A stretch of 64,000 nucleotides of DNA from contig JANATG010000001.1 of the NCBI GenBank assembly GCA_029449235.1, forward strand, positions 1,488,001 to 1,552,000, given 5' to 3'. Below are positions 35,022 through 47,315 of the stretch, piece by piece; the first letter of the stretch is position 1; each line of letters opens with the position of its first letter. The position numbers were made by a program, and so were the translations under genes. The stretch comes from Linnemannia schmuckeri (lineage: Eukaryota > Mortierellomycota > Mortierellomycetes > Mortierellales > Mortierellaceae). The notes under the pieces are model-generated. The model was given only the letters and a program-made list of their open reading frames with translations. It did not search any database and was not told where the DNA came from.

Positions 35022-37319
35022 TGCTGATGCTGTTGCTGTTGCTGTTGCTGTTGCTGGAAAAACAACTGCTGTTGCTGTTGCTGCTGCATCTGCTGTTGTG
35101 CTTGGTATTGTTGCTGCAAGTGGTACTGATGCTGGAACTGCTGTTGCTGTTGTTCAGGCGACTGCTGCGCTAATCCTGGAGTAGGTGCCTGCGACTGTCC
35201 CTGGAGTTGGAAAGGCGCCTGAGCCTGCTCCTGATGTTGAGGCTGAGGTTGATGCTGAGACTGAGACTGGGGCTGAGATTGGATCGACGGCTGCTGCTGA
35301 TGCTGTTGATGCTGTTTCTGGATCTGGTTCTCAGGCTGAACCGCGGCAGCCGGTGCAGCTGCCTCTTGTACCTGGGCCTGCTTGGGTGGCTGCTTGACCG
35401 AAGGCTTCGACTTTGGCTGATAAGGCTTGGGCTGGTACAACTGGTAGGCCTGCACAGGCATAGCCAATGGTTGGGGCAAAGTAGGGTCAGGCAAGGGCGA
35501 AGGCCCAACTGGTGCGGGCAGAGAAACTTCTTGGATGGATTGAGTGGATGCAGGGGGCTGGTAGGTCGCTGACTTCTGGTATTCTTCTTTGGGAGGGGGA
35601 GTGGGTGCCTGCTCCGATGGCTTTCCAGAGTCAAGTGAAGTCATCGAGTCCTTTCCGTCGTTGGAGAAAGCAGTGCTGGCAGAGGCGTCATGAGGGTGTC
35701 GCGAGTATGAGTGCTCGTGTCCATGCTTTACTTGAGGTGTGGTAACGTGCTCCTCAACGACGGTGGCAGGAGTCTGTCGAGGAACTGTCTGCTGGGTCTG
35801 AGCGAGGGCTGGAGGCTGATAAACAACGGGAGCAGGAGAAGAGACGGCTTGGTTAGGGTTGTAGATTGTTGGCTGCTCTTGGGCGGGTGTGGAATAAGAT
35901 GGCGAATAAACTGAGCCTGTCGAAGCAGGGGCGGTGTGTTGGAAAGTAACAGGAACATTAGCGTGGACAGGGCCCGAGGCGGTAACAGACGATGCTACTG
36001 AGGTGGCACCGTAGGTAGCGGTCGAGGCGGGGATAGGGGCGGGGACAGGGGAGGCAGAAGACACGTGAGCTGGAGCAAAGTTATGGTGTTCTGTAGTGGA
36101 AGGGTGTTGCTCATAACGCTCTAAATTAGCGGAGGGAGGGGGCAGAGCGACAGGTGTTGTTGTTGTTGTTGTAGTTGTTGTTGTTGCTGTTGTTGTTGCT
36201 CCTGCTGTTGCTGTTGTCGATAAAGAGAGCGCATCCTGTTTAGCCTGAGCCGGTGCAACAGACGATGGGATAGATGGAGACGTGACGGCGGCGTTTGATG
36301 TCGAGTGGATAGAGCCCTGAGAAGGCGGGGGATGTGAATGTGGCACTGCTCCAGCAGCAGCGTCAGAGGCAACGACAGTAAGTGGAGCGACAGCACCGGA
36401 TGACTTGCTACCGGCATCTAAAGTGCGTTCCTGCGTAGGGTTGGTCAATGGGGCAGAAGTAAAGTCAAAGCTGTTGGGGCGGGAGTCGTAGGAATGGCTT
36501 TTCGAGAAGAGAAGGGGAGGAAGCTCGGGCTTTTGGCTTGGCGAGCTCAAAGAGCGCTCGAGCTGAACCTCAGTCTCCTCGTCGTCAGTCTCCTCGTCCT
36601 CTTCATCGTCATCCTCATCGGCTCCTTCAAGGACGCCGACCTCGCTCTCCTCCAAATCGGTAGCGCTGGCAGCGACGAGGTTGTCCAATTCTCCGGTAAT
36701 GATGTCAGTGTTCTGCTCCTGACGAAGGAGGCGTTCCTGGTGTGCAAGATCGGAGTCACGAAGGTCCTCCTCGTCACTGTCGCTGTCTGGGCGGCCAATG
36801 GCAGTCTGGTGGTTCAGGATAGAGTGGTAGGCGTTGTTGCTGTTGCTGTTGCTGGAAGGAGGCGAGGGTGTAGATTGGCTGACAGGGACAACGGTCGACT
36901 TCGGAGGGACAACAAGCATTTGCAGTTCCGTATCAATCGAGGGACGACTCTCCTGCGACTCGTGCTGTAGTGTCGTCAGTGGCCTTGTCGAAGCATATTG
37001 AACGTTGTTCATGCTATAAAGCTTGTTGCCGCTGTTGGTGTTGCTGCTGAATGAAGGTGCATTGAGGGCCTGAAGATCGAGATTACAGAGCTCTCCTAAA
37101 ATGCTATAAACAAGAAGAGAACACCACCAACAAGTGGAAGTAAAGGGGCTGTTAGCCAACGGTGACAAACACAAAAAGAAAAACGAGGCGAAGCGAGTGT
37201 GATTGTGATTGTGGAACTTACATGGCACGGGATTCGTCCGAGATGAGACCCTGGTTGGCGAGAAAGATGACATGGCCCTGGAGGGACTGGAGGATGTGAG
37301 AGCAAGCAGCTTCAGCCAT
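32643..37319 (-). CDS. Large polyglutamine SH3-domain protein
   Basis: Exons are 37319-37222, 37103-33649, 33552-33480 and 33384-32643, in frame, 1,455 residues. The N-terminal helical segment (ILQSLQGHVIFLANQGLISD) resembles that of small fungal Lsb1/Lsb2-type SH3 proteins. A disordered Q/P/S/T-rich middle follows, with an acidic patch near residue 185-215, and a near-pure polyQ run around residues 715-755 encoded mostly by CAG. A single SH3 domain lies about residues 1154-1209: ARAQAMFDFPGEDPGDLPFKVGDIINVIEF then NDDWWRGTLRKELGIFPTAYVQKL, containing the expected ALYDF-, DDWW- and GIFPxxYV-like motifs and split by an intron. The tail is again Q-rich and ends KKKFGTKW. Probably a cortical actin or endocytic adaptor; that is inference. 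The exact family name is not certain. Confidence 0.8.
34964..35055 (-). repeat. CAG/CAA trinucleotide repeat encoding polyglutamine
   Basis: On the plus strand a CTG-rich run includes about 16 uninterrupted CTG triplets around 34969-35016, then mixed CTG/TTG. In the minus-strand SH3 gene it is read as polyglutamine. Opposite-strand frames give polyleucine or polyalanine and are shadows. Confidence 0.9.
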
Positions 37320-38474
<1,155 letters not shown>

Positions 38475-39744
38475 CTATGCGCTACGGTTCTCGGACTCGG
38501 CTCCAGGGCTGCTATTATCGCGATGATGAAGACTTTCCTCTTCCTCTCCAAGTGCAGGTGCTGCATCAAGGCTTGCCTTCGACACCACACCGGTATCGTC
38601 ATCATTTAGAAGATCAGGGACCTCATGCTCCTTCTCCTGATGCTTCTGCTTAACTGACTTTGTCTCCTCCTTATCCTCTGTTTCCCGAGTCTCGATAGTC
38701 TCGCTCATGGGCTCTTCCACGCTTGTTTTGGCCAGCTCATCATTGCTGTTGCTGTTGCTGTTGCTAAGTGGGACATCCACCAAATCCGAGTCCAGCTGAA
38801 GCCCCTTGTCAGACGACTCTTTCACATTCAAATTCGATTCAATTTCCTTTTCCACATCCTCCTTCTCAACAACCCCGTGCACGGTCTCATCCTGACGTGT
38901 CTCGTCTCCTACTTGTTGCTGTTGTTGCAGTTCTTCGTTTGTCGTATCCTTGGCACGAGCACTACCGGACTTGAAGACAGAGTCTGTAGCAGGAAGTGCA
39001 GTCGACATGGCCTTTGGCTCGGCAAACTTGTTCAAGAGACCAGAGACCTTGGACCCTTCGGTACGACCAAACGAGCCTTTACGCTGATGGGTTTGAGGAA
39101 CTCCCAGGGCAACGTTCTCGGCGGCGGATTGCTTTGAGATGGCAGAGAAGCGACGGGCCAGATCGTGGACTTTGGACTGCGCTGCTGGCATGGGCTTGTG
39201 CTCGCTCAAGGTCGACGAAGTTGGGGGCGAGGATGAGAATGAAGTTGGGTTCGACCTTTGAGGTGGAAGTGATAAGGCGAAACTTGTATTTCGTTAATAT
39301 TTCATTTGACGACTAAGCTTATTGTTCGTCATGGTACAGCCTTACATGGTTTCGTTTGATTATAATGTAGCTGTTTCAGCGTGCTGTTGCTTGTGTTTGA
39401 AGTGTAAAAAGAAAAGGAATGGAAAAAAAGTGCAGAAATGAGGATTGTGAATGAGTACGTGTGTTGGTGAAAGAGAAAGAGAAAGAAATGATTGCGAACA
39501 GAGAAAAGAACAGAAAAAAAAGAAAAGGCAGGAATAAAAGGAAAACGGATAAGGCAGCAGCAAGCAGACAACCCACCTCTTCTCAAAGAAAATAAAGAAC
39601 AGGAGTCGAAGGAAAGGGGCACATCTGTGTGGGAATATGGGAAAAACGACCATACTCCTCGCAACAATAGACAATGGACAATTAAAAAGAGAGAGCAAGT
39701 GCGAAAAGAACGACTTGCCCCTTTCTAACTTACCTGCGATCCAT
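38475..39744 (-). CDS. Acidic disordered hypothetical protein
   Basis: Best model has two exons, 39744-39734 (11 bases encoding MDR plus two bases) and 39255-38475, with a 478-base GTAAGT-AG intron, 263 residues. If the small first exon is wrong, translation could begin at the ATG at 39191, giving 239 residues. The second exon starts with a serine/proline-rich stretch, then two similar short segments, KVHDLARRFSAISK and KVSGLLNKFAEPK, followed by a long E/D/S/Q-rich region with an SNSNSNSN run. No domain recognised. It may be a regulator or scaffold, but the sequence does not say. Same strand as the SH3 gene downstream. Confidence 0.55.
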
Positions 39745-40269
39745 ACCATCCCTTTAATGAGCTGCAAAATGACAAAACGAAAGAAAAGAAGAAAAGCGTA
39801 GACCGCAGCCACGGTACTCGGTCCACTATAGAGAACCTGTCTATATACTCGCTCTCTTCATGACATCCAACGCTCATGTAGCTGTTCATTTGTGGAGAAG
39901 AACATGGACTGAATGCTAAAGTAAAAGCGCCTTGCGCTTGGACCCCACTTGCATTGGACCATTGAGGACCTAGCAAATTGCACCTGGCCTCTCGTCCTTC
40001 ATTCATGCAGACTCCCTATATCTCTACCACAACAAACACATATCTTTTTTTTTGTGGCACATACACCACCAAAGTACACTCTCTCTGTTTTCCCTGTTGT
40101 GTCCTCTTCATTCCTCCGAACTAAAAAAACCGTCTTTGTCATGTCAAATACCCATACGGAATTGGAGTTTCCGAGAGTATGTGCTTCTTTATCGTTCTTC
40201 CTTATTATGCTCCTATGTGGCAAAAACGGGCGCAAAAATATCAAACGGACTATTCACCCTACTGCAGCC
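39745..40269. other. Spacer between the acidic-protein gene and the SCP2 gene
   Basis: About 520 bases with no supported coding region; it is the 5' flank of the acidic-protein gene and the 3' flank of the SCP2-domain gene, both on the minus strand. Confidence 0.5.
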
Positions 40270-41700
40270 TCACAGACGAGCCCTGGCCTTTTCCGACTTT
40301 CCACGCTTCTGTTCCAGATAGGCAAGCGTCTTCTCCTGACCCTTGGCCTTTAAAAAGATTTGCTCCAGCTGCTCTGCCAACTCAATTGCTCCGGCAATCT
40401 TGATTCTTCCGCTCACGATACCTCGGGATCCCTAGCAGCCATATGATGAAGTAGAGAAATAAACTCATTGGTCAATAATGAGTGGGAAGCGCATTTCCTT
40501 CTTTACCGCATTGACAAAGGTAAATGTGCGATCTGAAAGTGGAGGTGTGTATAAGGTTTTCTTCAAACTTACAGTCAATCCACCACTCATAAAGTTGAGT
40601 AAGTCCGAGTCCTCAATCTGCAGAATGGCAACAGGGATAGGGTCCTCGTCGCGTTTCGCCTTGGGGAGGACAGGTCTCTTCTGAGAGACGACAGCTGGGG
40701 CGTCGAATCCTTGGAACAGAAGGTACCTATCATTTCAGTATGTAAGAATAATTTGTTGGTACTTTAGTTGCAACAAGGCGACCTTTGAAAGACAAGGAAA
40801 GCGACAACAACCTAAGATTCCGATATACCATTCTGTCATGGGTACCGTCTTCTTGGTGATGTTGAAAATGAAGAAGCCGCGGATGGCAAACAAAGAAGGG
40901 TTTTCGATAATCTCTATTTAATAAAACGCGAATATCCGAGTCGTAAGTTTACAAGTGTTGACGAGCACGAGTAAGCAACGTTTTCCTTTTTTCGCGACGT
41001 GTGTGTGAAGGAGAGGAATGAAGACTGACTATACCGGAACGAATGGCTGGAAAGAGAATGGAGGCGTTGAGTTTGGCAATTGCCTTCGCGGAAGGTTTGT
41101 TGGACATGGCGACGGCTATGTATGTGTATGTGTGTGTATTTGTTGTGGGAGAAAAAAGGGATAAAGGAGAGGAGAGGATAGGAAGCGGAAGAAGGGAGAG
41201 GGGGGGGCGTTTGTGGAGAAGGCAAAGAAGAAGAAATGGATAAGGAGCGAGTAAAGAGAGAACACGGAATAAACAAGAGTAAGAGCAGAGAAGTGGGTTA
41301 GAGAAGAGGAGGATCGTGCGAGGGGATGAGAAGGGGATGAGCGATGTGTGTCTGCTCTTCCCACTTTGAGCAAGAAGAGTGTGGGAGCGAAAAGCAACAT
41401 AAGGAAGGCGCGAGCATGTGTTTGTTAGGAGCACCAGTATTTGCACACGTCACGTAGAGGGACGATGGAGGCATGTAACAAAAGAAGTGTAGAGGTGGAG
41501 AGTACTGATAGTAGACGCGTAGGTCTGGGGGGAGGAGGGGAGGGGAATGTCGGTTAGGCGCCCATAATCTATCAACGACATGATGGCGAGGCTAGTTGAT
41601 TGTGGCTGTGCTGTCTCTCGCACTCACCTGCCATGACCACACCACCCTTTTTGATGTAGTCAATCAAATCACAAGGGAGGAAGAGGTACGTCAGGCGCAT
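40270..41700 (-). CDS. SCP2 sterol-carrier-domain protein
   Basis: Likely binds or transfers sterols or other lipids. Exons are 41700-41628, 41115-41035, 40913-40829, 40726-40573 and 40431-40270, all in frame, 184 residues. The SCP2 fold is visible in ILFPAIRSEIIENPSLFAIRGFFIFNIT, the PVAILQIEDSDLLNFMSGG strand and helix, and GIVSGRIKIAGAIELAEQLEQIF, which matches the family's xxGKLKIxGNxxLAxKL motif. No C-terminal peroxisome signal is present (it ends KARARL), so it may be cytosolic. The first exon encodes MRLTYLFLPCDLIDYIKKGG and is supported only by good splice sites and frame; a shorter protein of 157 residues could start at the ATG at 41107. Confidence 0.75.
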
Positions 41701-42157
41701 ATCGACTCCTCAACGCAATGCCCTGCTTGCCAGTGGAGGGACGACCGAGCGTTTGATCATCCTTAAGCCATTGATGTAGCAGTAGTGGCTGTGCCCTGGG
41801 TGAATTACAAATTAGGATTTGAGCGGCACCCACAGGGTCCCGGAATATTCAGCCTACCGGGGACTAGATAAAACGGGCTGCTCCTCCAAAAATAGACATC
41901 CTCGTCGTCAGCGACAAAAATACCTGACATTTTTCTTGGCTTTCATTCTTCACTCTTCTTGTCCTTCTCGATCTCGCTGCGTCATATTTCTGAAGTGGCC
42001 TGTGTTTGCGTGTCTTAAAAAAAAAATTGCCACCCTCAAACTTTGCTTCTTTTTCTCTTGCACTCGTCAACCTCATTCCCAAAAACACAACAGCCTCACT
42101 CCCTTACACTTACACATTCCCGCCACCATTGCACCATTTTCAAGATTCATACACAAG
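41701..42157. other. Divergent promoter between SCP2 and PIL1-like genes
   Basis: About 450 bases between genes on opposite strands. A CT-rich leader (42050-42150) precedes the PIL1-like start. No coding sequence or clear TATA seen. Confidence 0.5.
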
Positions 42158-44015
42158 ATGCAGAGCATAGGACACGATTTCAGACGAGGACTCAGCAACC
42201 TCAACCCCCTCGGGTAACAATGCCTTCTTTATTCTTTTCGACTCTCTCGACCTCTCGCTCGGCCTTATCAGTTTTTTGTGTCTTGAACTCTACCACCCAC
42301 CTAACACCTCGTCTCTGTTCTTTTCATTCGCTGCGACAGGAAGGACTACAAGCACATCAACAAGTGGCTTGCCGAGATGAAAAACATCGATTCTTCACTC
42401 AAGACAATCGACAAGGAAAGCTTGGCCGAGGCAAAACTCATTGCAACCTGGGGCTCTCACGAAGGCGATGACTTGGCTGATGTCTGTCTGCGCATGTCCC
42501 AGCTTATGGAAGTATGAAAGGAGAAGACAAAAAAGCAAGAGTGTGGTATTAGCGTCGTGTGTGTCATGAATATGTGAGCAGTGGAAAGAGAAAAAGAACG
42601 GTTTTTTTACTTTATCTCTTCGTCATGCTCTTTACTATTACTTTTCTCGCTTTTCGACGGCCTTACTGACAAAGAAAAACTTGTATGCATATCGTCTATT
42701 AGGAGGTTGGATTGATCCAGCAAGCGTACGCAATCCGACATACCGCCTATCGCAAAACTATTAAGTCCATCAAAACCCAGGAAATGACGCTGGACGAGGT
42801 ACGGACACCCTCTATCTTTTTGTCGGCTTTTGCGATTCGATTCAGCCATGAGGGCTGTTCTGCTGACCTCGTTTTCCAAAAGATTGTTCTCGACTCTTTG
42901 TTTACTAACACCACCACAACTATTTTGTCGGACTAATACATAATTAGAACCGCAAAAAGAAGCACGACTTGACCACCCAGATTGCCAAGCTTCAAAAGTC
43001 CAGCAAGGAGAACCCTATCAAGATGATGGAATTGCAGAACGGTCTCGAGAGAGTTACAGCCGAGCTACTGAGCCAGGAACTAGAGCTGATGCAGTTCAAG
43101 CGGGTGACCCTTAAAGAAGCCTTTGACGCCAAGTTTGACGCCATGCTGGAGTACTCGGAGAAAATGGCTCTCATAGCCGGATACGGTCGCGCGATCACCT
43201 TGGTCATTGATACCGAAACCCAGGTCTCCGACAGGATGAGAATCTATACTGGAGCTGAATACACAGCTGGTGCAGTGAGTCAGGTCAAGACTGCCGTGAC
43301 GCAATGGCAGCCACAGCCCATGAACAGCGCACCTGCGCGGTCCCACTCAGTTATGTCGCAGGATGAGCTGGCCTTATCGGCCGCAGCAACTGCATACAAC
43401 ACCAAGACCCCACCAAAGACCCATTCTTATGTCTCGAACCAATCGCCAACTCAAGGATTCGCCTCAGGACACGACTCTCCAGACGCTGACCAAGGCAACA
43501 ACTTGCAGACGCAAGCGTCACCTGTCCAGGATCAAAGCTACATCGCACCTCCTCAGAGTAACTCACACGCACAACAGCTAAGCCAGATTCATGACCAGCA
43601 ACGCCAGCTCGAACTGGAGCAGCAGCGCCTCTATCAACAGAACCTTGCCTCGTACTCTCCTGAACGGTCTCCTTCCCAGCTACACTATCAGAATGCAGCA
43701 GGCGGAAACGGGGCGCCAGGACCGTCGAGTGGATACACGTCTGTTATGCCTCGACGAAGCGACACCCAGGAACTGCACACCTCTCCCGGCAACCCTCCAA
43801 CCTCGCAGGGCTATGGCGGATACTCACAATATGACAACTCGACGTATGCATCGGCAACACCAGCAAGAAACTACCGGCTTGGCTTTGTAGATCCTCGTGA
43901 GCGCAGTCAAATGGAAAATGCCGACATGTATAAGACTGAAGTGTTCCCCAATGGACGCCCTGCTCTTCCTCCGCTGCACTTTCCACAAAGCCCCATCATC
44001 ATGCACGAGAAGTAG
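42158..44015 (+). CDS. PIL1: Eisosome component, PIL1/LSP1 family (BAR domain)
   Basis: Cortical protein that forms plasma-membrane furrows. Exons are 42158-42213, 42340-42511, 42703-42798 and 42948-44015, 463 residues. After a short N-terminus (MQSIGHDFRRGLSNLNPLGK) the BAR domain spans about residues 20-250, with KTIDKESLAEAKLIATWG, AYAIRHTAYRKTIKSIKTQE, RKKKHDLTTQIAKLQKSSKENP and LKEAFDAKFDAMLEYSEKMALIAGYGRAI. These follow the Pil1/Lsp1 pattern, including the R/K-rich membrane face. The last 200 residues are Q/S/P-rich and disordered, longer than in yeast (339 residues total), and end LPPLHFPQSPIIMHEK. Yeast homologues are regulated by phosphorylation; many S/T-P sites are in the tail here. 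Confidence 0.9.
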
Positions 44016-44349
44016 ACACTTCTTTCCCCTATCGCTCCCTCATGACTGCCCATGGACGCCTGCACAATAACCCATAGTACATTCTAATAAATGCATTTCT
44101 CCTTGACAACACGGCGAATACAGCGAACGGGTCGTCAGCAAGTCAGTCAATCGTTCAGGAACAAAAGGGAATGAAATTCCTACATTAGCGGATCTTGTTG
44201 TGTGCTCCCACATAGGCGAAGCAAGCTCTTATTAGGTCCGCCTCTCATTTCTTTTTTTTCTTTTTTTCTTTTTCTTCTCACTCCTCCATAAACGCTTACT
44301 CTCCTTCTTTTGCTCCATTCCTCTTTATATACACTTCTCAGCAAAACAG
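44016..44349. other. Spacer between PIL1-like and signal peptide peptidase genes
   Basis: Contains an AATAAA signal about 80 bases after the PIL1-like stop and a T/CT-rich leader with TATATA near 44327 shortly before the next start codon. No gene seen. Confidence 0.5.
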
Positions 44350-45849
44350 ATGAGCTTCACACAGGCCATGGCGGTGTACCTACCGCATCTCGTGTCCGCA
44401 CCACTCCTCCCACTCGCCCTTTTGGCCATCGCTGTCTTAGCATTGTCGACTCATTCTGCCGCAGACACTACATTCCAGGAACGACAGATGCAGCGACAGA
44501 AGGAGGAGAGTGGCGAGTCTGTAGCCTTGACTAAAGTCCATGCGATCGGGTTCGGGTTCATGGCGAGTTTGGGTCTTTTGGCAATGTGGCTGTGGTCGAA
44601 TGTACTTGGTAACCAAAGAAACTCCTACGCATTCGTGTTTTCGTTGTGTTGGGTGGTTTTAAAGGGCACAAAAAGTAGACAGTGGAGCAAGCGCCCACAG
44701 CTGACTCAACTGCTTCCTCTCGTCGTTGATAGTGTACATGAGTCTTTTCACGTTTGGATTGGGATCGTTTGTGAGTATCCAGCAGTCGATGCCCAACATT
44801 ATGAAGAGGCTGGGACTGGGACGAGGAAATAGTTGGCACCACAATGGTGTTGCAGGGCTGCTTGTCCTTTCGTGGTTCTGGAACAGAAACTCTAGGTGGG
44901 TTAGAATGGCTTTCGATGAAGAATTGCGAAAGAACAAGAACAAATAATTGACCGTTCTTTACTCTCTCTCTATCTGTCTATCCCCTTTTGAATCTACTTC
45001 CCCCTGAATGATTAGCCATGCATGGATCTTCCAGGACATCTTGGGAGGTACGCATTTTCTGTCACTCTTTTGTTTGTCCCTGGAACGCTTTGATATTGTC
45101 AATATGAATAAGCAGCCTTAGCTGTCCTTTTTCTACCTTTTAAACTTGTAGGATTCACGATTTCGTTAATGCTCAAGGTGTTGAAGGCATCCTCCATGTC
45201 GTCTCCAACACTCCTTCTGCTGACAGCATTTATCTACGATGTGTTCTTTGTCTTTGTGACACCTTACCTTACATCATCAGGCGAGTCGATCATGGAAGCA
45301 GCAGCCACAGGAGCAGCATTGACAGTCAAGGAGACGATCCCGATGCTCTTCCGCATCCCCAGTTTCCGGCCGAATGGTGGAGAGGCGATGCTGGGATTTG
45401 GAGATGTGGTTCTTCCTGGGATTCTAGTCACATTCCTGCGAGAATGCGATGCGAGGTTGGAGGAAGACCAGTCGTTATCGTCGGCGATACTGATTGGCAT
45501 GGATTCGGCCACTACAAGAAGGTCGACGGCATTGCTCCTTGCAGGAAGCACTGGTGAAAATGGGCGGCGGAGGTGGAGTTATTATCTGACTGCAGTCTTG
45601 GGATATGCTGTTGGGCTGGAGATGACCTTTGTGGCGATGATGTGGAGTAATCAGGGTCAACCCGCGTTGTTGTATCTTGTGCCATTCACTGTGGTTCCTG
45701 TGGTTCTTTTGGCGTCCAAGCGGCATGAGCTGTCGCTTCTGTGGAATGGTTGGGGAGGGCTTGATGGCGGAGAGTCAGAGGATGATGATGGAGACGACGA
45801 GAAAGGCCCAGGGGAGGAAAATGAAAAGGGCAAAGTCCTTGTCATTTGA
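44350..45849 (+). CDS. Signal peptide peptidase-like intramembrane aspartyl protease
   Basis: Cleaves transmembrane segments, typically leftover signal peptides, in the ER membrane. Exons are 44350-44608, 44733-44895, 45016-45047 and 45152-45849, 383 residues (human SPP 377). Both catalytic aspartates are present: D181 in AFIYDVFFVFVTP (the YD motif) and D236 in LGFGDVVLPG (the GxGD motif, with F at x). The conserved C-terminal PAL appears as QPALLYLVPFTVVP. WIFQDILGGFTISLMLKVLK is also typical of SPP. Several hydrophobic spans are evident. The C-terminus is acidic and ends with a KKx-free tail (GKVLVI). The first donor was set at CTTG|GTAACC, because the earlier GTACTT donor would break the frame. 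Confidence 0.88.
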
Positions 45850-46056
45850 TAGACATCATAGACCAAAATACAAAACTAGACCTTGGCAAAATGTTAGTCA
45901 GTAGTCACTGATCGATGTGATTTTGATTGGCTCATTTTTTCGTCGTTTTTATCTTTTTCTTTTTCTCTTTTCTTTTTTGAGTGCTTCGCAGCAGCACCAT
46001 TTTTACTTCTTTCTTTCTATCTTCTCACAACACTATTCTTTACTTTTTCAATCGCC

Positions 46057-47004
46057 ATGACGACCCTCATCAACCAGAACCCCATCATCTACGAGGCCTC
46101 GGCCGGACACTCGACCAGAGAGTGGCGGGAGGAGGACGACGACGAAAACTCGGCCGACGCCATTGACGCACAGGAGATCTTTGGTACATTCTAGTTGTTA
46201 TTATATGAAAATAAGAGCAGCAGCAGCAATGGGATCAACAAGCTGAAGCTGCGTAAAAGCTACTCATTCGACTGTTTTACACACATATACACTCCCGGGT
46301 ACTTTCAACTCTCAAGTCGATTTGATTCCACTGACATCAAATCGACCTTTTCTTTCTGGACAAACCAACTAAACCAAATAGATCTCATTCGCTCTATTTC
46401 GGACCCTGAGCACCCACTGTCACTGGAGCAGCTGAATGTGACCCAGAGGGACCATATTCAGGTCTCGGACGAGAACAACAGTGTCCTGGTCGAGTTCACC
46501 CCCACCATCCCACATTGCTCCATGGCCACTCTCATTGGCCTCTGTATCCGTGTCCGACTCCTCAGGTGCTTGCCTTCTCGCTTCAAGGTATTCATTTTTT
46601 TTTCTTTCGTAAAGAGAAAAAAAGGCAGGGCTCGTCGTTTTTTTTCTTTTCTTTTTTTGGCTTCGATCTGATAAGACTGGAGCCTTGAAATGTCAACGGT
46701 TTCTCCCGATGTTCATTTTTGCCTGCCCGCTAATATGTCACACTTCCTCACTTCTTATTACTAATACCTTATCGCCCTTTTCTTTCCTACCTTTTCTCTT
46801 CTATAACCATAGGTGGACATTTCGGTCAGGAAAGGAACACATCAGAGTGAGCATGCAGTCAACAAGCAGCTGAACGATAAGGAGCGTGTGGCTGCAGCAT
46901 TGGAGAACTCTCATTTGCTTGAAGTCGTTAATCAGTGTCTTGCAACAGCGACCAGTGGAGGTGTTGTTGCCAATATTGTCAAGGGACCTGCTATCGTCAA
47001 TTAA
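46057..47004 (+). CDS. CIA2: Cytosolic iron-sulfur assembly protein CIA2 (MIP18 family)
   Basis: Part of the CIA targeting complex with CIA1 and MMS19, delivering Fe-S clusters to nuclear and cytosolic proteins. Exons are 46057-46183, 46382-46587 and 46813-47004, 174 residues. After an acidic N-terminus the DUF59 domain includes [20 protein letters not shown], the reactive-cysteine motif [21 protein letters not shown] and [26 protein letters not shown]. The C-terminus LLEVVNQCL is conserved. All junctions are in frame. Convergent with RIB7 (167-base gap). Confidence 0.95.
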
Positions 47005-47171
47005 ATCGGGGGAATGGCAAAAAGGTCAAGCGGGATATCTCTGGACCATTTTTGCGAAATCTTGATCTGGCAACTTTCATTGCCGAACAACAACAAAATA
47101 ACAACATACATGTACCATATTAGTGAATAAAAAACTGGAAAAAAAGAGAGAAAATGGATAGAATTGGAGGG

Positions 47172-47277
47172 CTATGACGTGTTTGTGTAGCGAGGTTTGG
47201 CTACCATCATGGCATCTCGTCCAAGCGGATGGTACGAGATATTGTCAAACTGTGGAGCCGCCTAAGAGCACACGCAC

Positions 47278-47315
<38 letters not shown>

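Noticed and set aside
34117..35634. Polyleucine, polyalanine and polyserine open frames opposite or overlapping the SH3 gene
   Set aside because: They are other-frame readings of the CAG/CTG repeat in a well-supported gene.
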